A stretch of 64,000 nucleotides of DNA from Phoronis australis. Its lineage: Eukaryota; Phoronida; Phoronidae. The notes beneath the pieces are model-generated. The model was not told the origin of the DNA and made no database searches. It saw only the letters and a list, made by a program, of their open reading frames with translations. Shown piece by piece: positions 1 through 12,300 of this stretch. The stretch is taken from contig NMRA01000035.1 in assembly GCA_002633005.1 (NCBI GenBank), positions 961,253 to 1,025,252 of the forward strand. Reading direction: 5' to 3'. The translations under genes and the position numbers were made by a program. The number at the start of each line of letters is the position of its first letter. Positions within the stretch are counted from its first letter, which is position 1.

Positions 1-1529
1 GGTTTAATTGGCAAGTGAGATTCCAGCTGAAGTCGCCACTTGCAGTCTGAGGTCACGTTTTTCAATATGGCAAATGAATAAAAAAATGATCAATTTTCTT
101 AAAAGTGATGACTTGTTCGTGTGATGACTTATGTATACGTAAAAAGTTTTGGTGATAAGAAGACAGGACTGAAGGCAAGGTGACAACTTATATAGACTGA
201 TGAGATATGGAAAGATGTGTTGAGTGAGGTAGTATCGTTGAAGAATTAGTTCATTCTTATAAAACATAGTAAAATCTCACCGATTTTCAAAAAAAAANTG
301 ACAATATTTATTTTTGTGTTGTGCATGTTCAAGAACAATAAATTTAAATTTGATTTACCGGATTCTGAATGGACCGAATATGTATATTGTCTGTACATTG
401 ACCCCTGTGACCTCATTTCACAAAAATGTAAAAGTGGTTAAATAGGTGGCAAAAGTTCAACTAGATTGTGGGAAGACTTTTAAAGTTAGAAAGTTCTAGA
501 AAATCTCTGAACTTGAGGCAGGGTGTTTCAGGCGAGTTGAGCGAGGAAAATTTGAAGTTGGGTTTAATTGGCAAGTGAGATTCCAGCTGAAGTCGCCACT
601 TGCAGTCTGATGTCACGTTTTTCAATATGGCAAATGAATAAAAAAATTGATCAATTTTCTTAAAAGTGATGACTTGTTCGTGTGACGACTTATGTATACG
701 TAACATTTTTTGGTGATGAGCATGAAGTCAGGACTGAAGGCAAGGTGACAACTTATATAGACTGATGAGATATGGAAAGATGTGTTGAGTGAGGTAGTAT
801 CGTTGAAGAATTAGTTCATTCTTATAAAACATGGTAAAATCTCACCGATTTTCAAAAAAAAACAGTTCAAATTTTGCACCTCTTTATTTTTCAAGGGCTT
901 CTAATGAATGCCCACAATTTCTCAAGATATTATCTGTTGGTAGATATGGTATAGAAGTTGAGTATAGCAAGCGTCATTCTGGTACTGTGTACCAATTACC
1001 AAAAAAGAGGGAAAATAAAATTTCCCCTGCCTGCCATGTTGTGTTCTAAATTAGTTAGATTTTACCATAATCAATCATTCTGGGCAAATTTCAAATCGCT
1101 AGCTTCTGTAAACAAACGGAAATCAATTGAAAATTAATTAAAAAGAATTCTAATAATGTTTTGGAATGTGAAGTAAATGTCAGAATTTGGAAAGCACGTG
1201 TAAACTGTTGACTGTAATACATTGTACCTAATGTACAGGCTAATGCTACCAAGCTTACCATTCCTGGTGTGTGCCTTGCACAAAAATAATTGCCAAAATG
1301 GTAATTTTCCATTTTTCAATGGCTGGTTACCTTTTTTGGAAATAATGGGAACTTAAGCAAATGCTGTTTTTAAAACATGGTTTGCTGTGTGTGGATGTTT
1401 AAAAGAATGTCCACACAACGCAAACTATGCTTGTAATAGACTAAAAGGTGAGTAATTGCTGTATTGTTCTTTAGACTTTGAATTTTCATCTGAAAATAAA
1501 AGGATATTTTATTGCTTTCTAATTCCAGC
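1..1529. repeat. Upstream region with a tandemly duplicated block and a MITE
   Basis: Bases 1-297 recur at about 561-858 with a few substitutions and small indels, a period near 560. The first copy stops at the N at 298, where the similarity also stops. Bases 832-1067 form a MITE-like element listed separately. The rest shows nothing recognisable. The promoter of the myosin gene, and any 5'UTR exon, must lie here or left of the window. Confidence 0.7.
832..1067. repeat. MITE-like element, family A, copy 1
   Basis: Ends are TGGTAAAATCTCAC and, inverted, AGATTTTACCA, with TA following the right end. It shares the inner phrase CTGCCAT(G/A)TTGTGTTCTAAA with copies 2 and 4. A truncated relic of its left end also lies at about 266-297. 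TA flanks and about 12-bp terminal inverted repeats suggest a Tc1/mariner-type non-autonomous element. Confidence 0.6.
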
Positions 1530-1550
1530 AAGTAGGACTAACTGAATATT

Positions 1551-4500
1551 ATGAGTTGCAAAACTAAGCCACGAAAGGGTGGTCGCATTCATCGAAAATT
1601 ACCAGAAATACCCATACCCCAACAGCGGACACCCAGACATGAAAGTAAAGGATTATTCCGATTTGTTGATGGCGATGGATGGTATAGGCCTGTTGGTAAC
1701 CTCAGTAAAGCAGTTCAAATGTTGGGTAAGTGTCATCAGGGCTTGGAACTTTCCTTTTTTAAGAGGATTTCCTCTTTTTGGTTTTGATTTTCTCATTTGA
1801 TTTCCAGTTTTCTTTGTTTCCTTTTTATCATTATTTCGACTTTATTCATGCAAAAACATTTATTTCAGTTAAATTTTACTACACTAAAAATATTTTCATC
1901 ACACAAGCCTATATATTTGTGGAACAATACATCACCTGGAAAATGTTTCTCTTTTTTGTCATTGGTCATTCCAAACCCTGTGTATTCGTGTATTCGCTTT
2001 TTTTTATCAGGATTATTATGGGATTTTGTAGAAATGGGGAATTCTGGCTTAGATCATGGAATAGTTGTGTGATTCATGTAATGATAGCTAGGATGGTATT
2101 TTATGGGGTTTCTTTCAAAGCATAGTATCCCATGGTTCCAACCAAGAACAGTTGTGGTACATGTGTTTCTGAAAAATACAGATCTGTGCTGTTGACAATG
2201 GACTGGCTATACCATATTTTACCCTATCTTTTCGAATAAATGAAAATTCTCTTGCTGAGCTCAGTCTTCTTTTTCTTAATTTAAACTTGCTAAAAATGAC
2301 TTAAGTGGAATTTTAGAGCTCTACAGCTCTACGGTAAAAAATATGATCAATTTTGGACAAAATAATCACCAGAATTGCCCTTTTGGATTCTTCAAGGTCT
2401 TTTGACATTGTTTTGAGTGGCCACACTTTTTTAAAATTATATTATTTTTGGTAGCATTATTTTGTTGCTACGTATTTTTATGAAAAGCCCCAAAATAAAA
2501 TTTTCCTTGTCTGCCATATTGTGTTCTAAATTAGTGAAATTTTACAGTAGTCAACCTTATTTACCTTGTATTCATTATTGAGTCACTCTGATAAATAAAG
2601 CCACTGATATCAATGGGTGATTTGCATATTTTTGACAATTTACATTCAAATTACAGAAACTAAAAAGTTGAGAAATATATTCATGTCGTAGGTTTCAAAT
2701 GATACTTTCACATTTCGGTCATTGGAGCTGATAAGAAAAAGATTTGAAACAGATAAACAGATATATAGTGTTAAGAATCAGATAAGCGATTGGCAGTAAT
2801 GAACGTCACATTTGCAATACACACACAGGTTCAAGTGTTAAAGTTTTACTCAAAATATTGGTGAAAACAAAATACGAGAAATGCAAACATTGCAAATGAG
2901 TCTGTTACTTAAAAAAAGAGTTTCATTGCCAGAATCTATACTTTACTACTTGTCATTCAGCCAGTGCGATTACTCAGGTTTTCAAGGGTTCTGCAATGTC
3001 AAAGAAAACAGCATTCGTCCCCGATTGCACCATTTAAAAATAGTTCAAAGCATGTATGACATTCAAAACTGTAGGAATTCTAACCCAAAATGAAGCATTA
3101 AAAATCTTGATAATTATTTGTGTTCGAAAAAGTATTCATAAATCTTAATATCTGAGTTCATTTTGATTCTGATCAATCATTTCTGTGATGTTCTGAAGTT
3201 AGCTGTCAGTGTCTTATTTTCATTGAGATGTGTGGAATATCTGTAACAGTTATCCAGGCCACTTGTTGACTGAACATACAGGTGTAGATTCTCTGCTTTC
3301 ATTGGTTGGTTTTATTCTCAAGTGGATGACTGGCATCCCTCAATCCTTTGTAATGTGACAATGTGCAACTGTAAGGTCTATGACAAACTGCTTGTCACAA
3401 ATTCTCCTCTGCCATCACTGTTGTTTCTTTTGTTGGGCCAGTAACAGCTTTGGATGACATCATCTTCCAATTTTCCTTGAGTGTCACCTGGCTTTCCATT
3501 TAGAGCTATAGCAGCCATTTAACCTATGGTCAAAGAGCAAAATACCACAATCAGAAAATTCAATAGTCATCAATACTGCAAAGCTTTATATAATACACAT
3601 GCTTTTATTATCATTATTATTTTAGAAATGGATTTCTATAGCTTGCGCTATTGTTGGGTCGGCTTAGTATGAGTAAATCTGTGTTTACCCTCACTGGGAT
3701 ATTTATTTATAGCATTTCCAGACAGCGTCTCTCATAGTTTGACTGGCTTTCATGTCTACCTGTTGGAAATGTTTGTGGAAAATATGACCCTGTTAATGGA
3801 TAATTTTGATTGTGTTGTTTAGTAAATAGTTTGCAGGTGAGTATATTGTTAAAATCTCGAATTCATGCATTTGTTGTATTTTGTTACAAATCTTTTAATG
3901 GGTTACTAGCTGTCAATGTAATGGCTGCTTCATGTAGGTTTGTTAGGGAAGTAACGTTTACTGCAAGCATATTTTGTTCTTTTGTTTCACGAAGTCTTAA
4001 GGCATTATTTCAGGTGAAAAATCTAAATGTTAATTGCTTTGCGTAGATTCATCGTGGAAATCATATTTGTGCACAACAAGAATATTTTGGTTCCATATTT
4101 CACAAAATCTAATACATTAATTTGTGCTTGGTCAGGGGAAAGCTTTCAAAATAACAGGTGACAGATTTATCTCTAGCAAAACACTGCCAGGCTTCTTGGA
4201 CCGAACCCCAGGTATAGATTTCGCTAAACGGTGTTAATATATGCAAATGCAAAATATTTATGTTAGTTTTGTGTTTTACGTGGTCGCTCTGTTTGTGTTG
4301 TTTTACGCTAACAATGGGTTGCTACTGGGTAGCCACATTTTTTCTAGCCACAAATCAAACACAATGTGTCACAGAGAATACCCCCAGAGCAGTCTTGCTC
4401 TTTGATGTCTGGTCACTCCTATCAAGTAATATTACTCACTATTTGTCAATATCTAATAACACGCTATTGGCTAAACAAAGGAACGTCAATATCTACAGGT

Positions 4501-6323
4501 GGTAACTCAATTTTGGGATATCCTGTATGTCCTATTTATAATGTTAATAGACTAAATGGGATCAGAATTGTTTCTCTATTAGCAAACTATTGTGTGTTTT
4601 GGTGGTCGTTTGTAGAAGGAAGGGTAGGATTGTGGACAGAAGCCTTTTTCGAGTTCCTTGTTTATTGCTTAATTTAGAGCGTGGGGTTAACAAATGTTTG
4701 ACCTGCTAAGTGTTTTGATGGAATAACTTGCTAGTTAGTATTGTCATGTGTGAACAATGTCATTGTATGCAGTTAGTGCTGGTGGAAGCAGTCGTCGAAG
4801 ATAGGGAATTTTGCAACACATATGTGAAATATTGTTAAAACAGCCAATTTTTGGGAATAAGGTTTGAGATGTTGTTAATTGTCTACTTACTAGTATCATT
4901 TCAAAGTACAGCAATTAATTCTCCGTGTAAAACTTGAAATTTTCTTAAATTTTGGCATACTTTTACTCATGTACTGTTTTCATTTGTCATAATGTATGGC
5001 CTTTAATTTCTCTTCCATTTTTCTTATTTCACTGTAAACTAGCTTGGAAGTGCTTTGCAGCTGCGTTCAAACATTGTTATTTTGAAATTGAGAGCGAAAC
5101 CTTGCTTTTTAACCTAATGCCATATTGAAAAACGGTTTATTATAATTAATACCAACCTGAGCTTCCAGATTTTTCTCAAACCTTTCTTTTCGATTGGCAA
5201 ATTAGGAACTTTTTAATTTTTAGTTTGTAGTGGTATCAAAACTGTTCATCACTTCTTGACAAATTTTGTACGATAGATATCTCCTATAATATTTAAACCT
5301 GAACTGTCAATTTAGACTTGCATGCTCAAAGACTTCAACTATGTCAATAAATTAGCGACTGTAAAGTCATGGAAAAATGGAAAAGGGCAAAACTCATGAG
5401 CAAATCTTGGCATGAGCTCATGACACTCAGTTATACGTGTGCTTGGAAAATGTGGCTAATTAGTTACATGTCTACCTTTTGTTAGAAAAATGAACCGTAG
5501 AATTTGCGAAGGAAAATTATATACTCTTGAAAAGGAATAATGGAAAATGAATGCAGTACCAGCGATCTCCCTAATTTCTGTTACTGATCTCAACAAAAGT
5601 GCTTTGGCTCAAGTGCAACACCTTGAATTTGTTTATTTTCTTAACTTTATCAGAAGAAGGGTGAATGACATGAAACTGTGTCGGCTGATCCATTTGGAAA
5701 ATTGTTATTGGATTTATTTAGATTGTAGCTGTTTATTCAGGACTTCTGTCATCTTTACTCAAAGGGTCCTTTCTTCCCTCCTCTTTCTGAATTTGAACTT
5801 GTGTAAATACTTGGACGTGGATTGTAGAAGACCACCACGGGTTTAAAGCTGTCTCAAGCTGGAGTTTAAATTCAAGTTTACGCGCTAAATCAAGAAACTA
5901 GTTAGTTTCTCTTAAATGTGTCGTGATCTTTGCATCAGGTATCATTAGCAATGTTTTCTTTGAGGACAAAAGCATGTTTTACAATTTTCAGCTGTGACTT
6001 GGATGGGACTGAGTGCAGAATAACACCTTGCATTTGATGCAGACGTAATGTGTTCTAGTGAGATGATGTCATACTACGGGTAACTGAGTACAGACTTGCG
6101 CAGGGTTGATATTTGCAGTCGTAATGCCCGTGTGACTAGAATTTAAGTCGTAATCCTTTTTTTAGCTAATCTACCAAGTATGCCTCGAAGACGACTATCC
6201 CTGATTGAGCAGAAGACTACGTACTCTGATGATTATGACGATCTGTCTCAGATGGTCGGACCCATGACTGATGATGCTATTCGCAAAGTACTTCAAAACA
6301 GATTCACAACTGGAAACTACTAT
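1551..6323 (+). CDS. dachs: Dachs-like myosin exons 1-2: N-terminal extension
   Basis: Exon 1 (1551-1725) gives a basic, Pro-rich leader followed by an FRFVDGDGWYRPVGN stretch. It ends in phase 1 at G|GTAAGT. Exon 2 (6166-6323) follows TTTTTTTAG and begins ANLPSM. It carries the pre-motor element YDDLSQMVGPMTDDAIRKVL, which corresponds to the DDL...L-E-A...L segment before the first motor beta strands in myosins. Exon 2 also holds an internal ATG at 6180, a possible alternative start that would remove 63 residues. Exon 1 keeps its frame into exon 2, so I prefer the start at 1551. Confidence 0.75.
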
Positions 6324-9300
6324 GTAAGTGGGAGGAAACGTACAATATTGTTTTATTCATTTTCAGATTAATTTCAACGAGAAGATGTTTAGGAATTATC
6401 AGTTTGTTACTGACTGGTTTGTCTAACATTTATTTATTTCAATATCTATTTGTATGGGTCGAGAAGAATGTCTGGTTCAGGTTTTGTGAATGAAATGAGA
6501 TTGATTGATTTCTCTCTCCATGTGAGGAAACCCCTTCTGTCATTGAATAGATTTCCTATAATCTACTCACTAATGTCTTTCTGGAGACTATTTCATATTG
6601 ATGTGAGAACGAATGCACAAATATTTACACAAGTTTCATTGTTGGCTACTAACTAATATAATTTGCTTAAGTGTTTTACAAAACAAATTGCTCTCCCATG
6701 GAGAGAACAAAGTTACAGACTGGATTTGTATACAACAATTTTGACTAGAGATAAATTACGGACAATTCTTTCTTCTGCCCGACATGCCACTGGCACTTGT
6801 GCCTATAAAATAAACAAATTAAGTTTAAAAAAATGTCCAGTATTTTGTATTTTCAATTGGAACATTCGTGCATTGTTTTGTAATACGTAAGTCAAGCTCC
6901 AGTGGCATCCTGTTTAAAAATTTTGCCTCTTTGTTTACTGGTGTGTTTCACATATAGGCTTTTGCAGTAAATTCCTTAATAGACACTGCTTTACAGTACC
7001 AATAGGCACATGGCCTAAATACATGGATAGGCGGTAAACTTATTTTTCTGTCCTTTTTTCACTTTTTATGATATTCGAAAGATCAAATGTGATCCTGTTG
7101 TGATGTTTGGCAAGTTTTCATTAGGATTATGAACATTTTCTGGTCAAAAACACCTGTTATCGCATTTCAGACAAACGTGGGCCCCATTGTGGTGTCCGTC
7201 AACCCGCAGGCTCCCTTCACGACCAATGTTAGCCTGGAGAAATGTCCACCCTGCCACCCCTACTTACAGAATATAGTCCAAAGAGCATTGGACCAGCTGC
7301 ACGAGGCAGGCTATTCTCAAGTTATTGTTATGAGGTAAACAATTCTTGATCTATTTGGCATCTTTCTGCTTCAACTTCCATGCAGTGGTTAGAGAATCTT
7401 TTTTAGATTTACTGATCCTATAATCTCTCAGTATATCGTAAAGCCATTTGCTATAGTATGATTCAGTTTCTCTAATGTTTTTGCAAACAGTGGTGAATCT
7501 GGGAGCGGAAAGACGACAAATGCCAGGATATTGCTGCGTCAAGTCTTTGAGATGGCTGGGGGAGGCTTGGCAACGGACACATTTAAGCATGTCTCGGCAT
7601 CTATGACGGTACTGCGATCTCTTAGTCATGCAGCAGTCAACGGAAATGTGGAGTCTAGTCGAATGGTAGGAACTTCAGCTACGTGATGCTCTGATGATTA
7701 CCTGATTTTTTTTGCTTGTTGTCTGTCTCCAGATGTTAGATGTTCTGTCCATTAACCTCCAGGCCTGTAAATTAAGATTTTTGCACTGGAAATTAGAATG
7801 TGCAACTTTTGGTTGCTTATGTACTATTCAAAGTCAAAGGGATCTTGTTTTGATTTTTAATCCCATTGGTTTTATGTGCAAATTTGAGAATGCATTGAGT
7901 CTTAGGCAATGTAAAGTCATTGCTTTATGAGAAATGAGACTGCATTTTGTTTTCAGTGCAAAATTATGGTAAACCACCAAGCACACTAAATTAGCATTTG
8001 TTTAACATTTTCTCAAGATTGTAAGGTTGATTAAACATGTAACTATTAATAAATAAAAGTGACAACAAACTTAACTTGTGCTGAAAAAAAAGGTATGGAC
8101 CACTTACTTTTATAAAATTGGTCTTGTCTTTTTCCTTACTTAATTAAAAACAATTTTTAAACTTGAGAAAAGTGAAAGATCATTATTACTTCAGACCAGG
8201 TCCAGTAAGTTGCTTGTCACCGCTAGTTAGTTTCAATAACCAAGGCTGTATGACCGTCCAATGTAATTCCAATGGATATGTTTTTAACAACTTTAATTCA
8301 AACAAAAGATGAGAATGTTACGAAGGTGCTTTGCGAGACGAAGGAAGTTGATTTTTGACATCATGGTTCGTAGTGGCTTGAACTTTTGACAGTCAGATTT
8401 TTTCTTTATGGAAACAGTTGCGTGATTTCTTGTAGGGCAGTTATATTGAAGTCTACCTATCTGGCGGAGTAATACACAGAGCAAAGACGCAGTACTATTT
8501 CATTGATCAGGTACGTTAATTTTGTCATTTAGTTATGGAGTGTTGACAATGGAGCTTATTCAGCATGTCATGCTTGTTGAAATTTGAACTGATTCAGAAA
8601 TGAATTGATATTGCTGTGGAGTATCTGATTATTGAAACATTTTGTCTCTAGAACAACTAAATTGATGAGCGTGCGTTATTATTAAAAACGTGAAAAAAGT
8701 TTCAGTTATAACAAACAAATGTTGCACTAGAAAATTTTGTTGAAAGTGTTTTTCCACTTTGTGACCTTTTGTTTTGGTGTTTCAATCGTGCAGACGTATT
8801 TAGCACACTATGCAAACAATCGGGTCAATAAAAACACAAAAATGCACTGCATGGAGCATCAAATACAACGTTTTTCCTTTCATTTAAATGTATATAAGTA
8901 TTAGCTCAACATTATGAATTTCCTTCATGCAACTGAATAGGACGGTCCTGGATTACACAGCGACACTTGATTTTCATGGCATTTACCCACAATGCTGCAG
9001 AATCCGTCTGGCGTCTTTTTCACATCATTGGAATTTCTCGTGTCATTTGTTAGTGCTTTGCTTTTGTCAAGTTTTCTGATCTGATTTATCTGTACTGTAG
9101 CTTCCAATGCCAGCGAAGATTTACTACTGGGCTGTATCTTTTAGCTCCATCAGCAAAAAGTAAAAATGTTTTACGTACTATTTAATACGTTTTCCAACCT
9201 CAAGGCCAAGGAGGACCAAGGAGATTTCTATTCGGAACCACCTTATTCAATATATACTGATGGTGATAGCTTGTTGTATTGTTTTATTTCAATTAGTTGG

Positions 9301-12300
9301 CATGCTCAGTAGCCGTTTAGTAGTTGTTGTCACAACGATTTGAATGTTGCTTACCTATCATTCATAACTTATTTTTGGCTTGATGTTTCAGAATCGAGTA
9401 ATTCGGCCGCAGTGTATTGGGTCCAACTTTCAAATATTTTATGAAATGCTAGCTGGTTTGACAACGGAGGAAAAAGGTATCAATATTGTACAAAGGGTGT
9501 TCATTATACTTATGAATTAAAACAATATTGAGTAATAACACTTGTACATTATAGTTTGCTGAATAAATTCACAGGAGACCTGGCTTTGATCTCTTCACAT
9601 TGGCACGATGTTTCGGTCAGTCATTTCTCCAGCCATCTTCAGGTGCAATTTGCACTTTAGCTGGTGAAATTTGACTTCAGTGTGATTAGATTGCCCATGC
9701 CTTGAGAATCTCGCGCACAAAGGCTTCTAATTTGTGTATTTATTTGGTGCAATTTGAGACTTACTTTCCTTTATTTTTATGTAACAGCTTTCTTAAAAAA
9801 AGGAGAATGGATATCTGTTACATTCATTGTGACTAATCAATATACTTAAATAAAACAGCAAAAATTGGTCATTTTTGTTGTTTTATTTACATATATTTAT
9901 TCTACTTTTCGACACACAAGTGTATCCTTTAGAGGATCTGGATCACCTCTTTTAGTTTCGGATTTATTTTCAAGGTTATTGGTGACTAATCAAAATGCTG
10001 CGCCAAATGTAATTGGGTTGGTGTAAGTGGCCAGAAAGATGTAAGAAATGATGTTGCCATATCAGCACTGCAAAGTGGTTCTTGGAAATTATGGCTTTGG
10101 TCTGTTTTTATTATTTTAATGTCAGTTCGATGTGATTCTATAAAATAATCAACTCCCAAAAAATTGTAAAATTGAACTATTGAAATGTTGCCTGGCTCAT
10201 TAATGAGCTGTGAAACAAAGTCAACCGAATAGATTTTGTAATACTTTTCAAGTGCTGAGCACTCTATTTTGGATGGGACTTGATTAAGTTCTGATGTTCT
10301 GTTGCTGCAAAATCTCTAGCATACATGATGTTTTACTCTCTGTAGATGCTTTGCCTATCGTGTTGATGTTACGAGTTCTATGCGAGTAGCAGTAAATCTC
10401 CCACCTGACAAAGGCGATTGCTTTAAATCGCTGAAACTTCGTCTTAATTTTTTTAGTGAAGTTTCATCTGCAGCCATATTCTCCTGAAAGTCTGATCTAC
10501 TTGAACCGTAACCAGTTGAAGAGGAATGTTGACCACGATGCTGAAAGGTTCCAAAGTTGGAAGGTGGGGCTTGTAACACTACACGTGAACATTTTGAGCG
10601 CATGATAGCCTTTGACATTGCATTGTGGGTGTTTTGTGTAAATGTTTATGAAGATGCAGGAACAAGGTAATGAGATTTTCCATTGACACATATTTGGCAT
10701 TGTGCTGGCTCAAATTTCCACAGCGGCCCAAGTTGATGCAGCTTCTGCTTTGTGTCAGTTTGAGTCAGCATAGTCGGCTCAAATTGACACATGCCAAATT
10801 TGTTGTGTCAGTTTGGGCCGGAAGTTCTGACCAAAGTTGGCAGATTCAAGACTTCTATCAATTTGGGCTGTTGTGCCAATTTGAGCCTGCACTAGGCACA
10901 GTCATTATGTTCCAAATTAGTTGTTGTGTGGTAATTGCTATCTATGTCTATAAACTGTATTAGATTTTTTTGCAAATTATATGAATAGGTGTAAGGATCA
11001 AAATGCTCATTTAATCCAATGTAATCGCAAACTAAGACGAGAAATATTCACTTTCTGAAGAACTGAAATTGATCTTTTACAACCATACTGTCCATTGCAA
11101 GAAACAAATATCTAATGAACAAATTAAAATTATAGTTTTAATTGATTATTTTTATCATTATTATTACATTGTTTATTATCACAGACTGCATTGACCACTC
11201 TGGGTATACCATTCTCAGACGTGCTTCGAGTCCTAGCCGCTGTTTTACTCCTGGGTAATATCCAATTCTCAGAGAGTGATGTGGGTGACATCGAAGTTAT
11301 CGGTAATACCGGTAAGTGAGTTTAGTCCTAACTTTCCCTTAATGGTGCCTTCCATTTCTAAGTATTTCTTGTTAGTGTTCCTTTGAAAGCTAAAGAAATT
11401 TTTGCTTCTTTTGTTGCATGAAATGACTTAAGAGGAATATGAAGTTGTTTTTCAGTTTGATCAGAAACTGAAGATTGTCTAGTCTGCGCTTGTGAAGTCC
11501 TCCATTGGCAGACATCAGATATCAAAAAGAGCACTGGTGTTATTTTGTTTTGTTTTTTTTATATGCGCTAACTGCGAAGCGATACCGAAGCTAGTTTACA
11601 GTGAAACAACACGTGTAGTTGAGATAAAAGGTCATATATATATTATGACAAACTAAACTACTACAGATATCAGTAATTACAAAAGTTATATAACATGTTG
11701 CACTGTAAAGGTGGGTGACAATCTGCCACAGATGCAGCAGAAGGATGCATCCGCCCATTGTGTAGTAATACTTTAGTTATGTTGTTCATTAATGGCTGCC
11801 TTAATTCAAATACATTATTGATGAGGTAGAGTTTACTTGTTTTAGCTCATTAGTTTTTAATTTTAAAAAATAAAACTTCACTTTTCTACCTGATGGCTGC
11901 GTTGCGAAATACCTGCTCTTCATTCTCAATTCTAATTTTCCAGATCCCAAATGCCTGTTTTATTTGAATTTAACTATAAAAGTTTCTGGTATCTAGTTTG
12001 TATTTATTGTAGATGGCAATAGGTTTCAACTGATATTTTGATGTTATATTGGCATTATTCCCACTGTGTGTTTTTAATATGTTTTCTGGTTTGCAGTTTA
12101 GTTTACACCAATTTATTTAATTTGCAGAAATCAAGTCAGTTGCCGCCCTTCTTGGTGTATCTGGTGTCTCCCTTTACCGTGGTCTGACTTGTCAAACTCA
12201 ACAGTTGAAATCTCAAACTGTGCGAAATCATGGTGATGCATTGTGGGTATGGTTTTACTGCCAGGAATTATATGTCAGATTTATTGATATACAAATGAAT

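Larger units (their letters stand above)
6324..10456 (+). other. Myosin introns 2-6
   Basis: Introns are 6324-7170, 7335-7490, 7666-8435, 8511-9391 and 9477-10456. Intron 6 contains, at about 9570-9650, a retroelement-tail-like stretch. Read on the minus strand it gives CCTGAAGATGGCTGG...GACCGAAACATCG, a phrase type common at the 3' ends of invertebrate retroelements. The others show nothing recognisable. Confidence 0.5.

Noticed and set aside
10355-10618. 87-codon minus-strand reading frame
   Set aside because: It overlies myosin exon 7, which is supported on the plus strand by homology and phase; the minus frame is a shadow.
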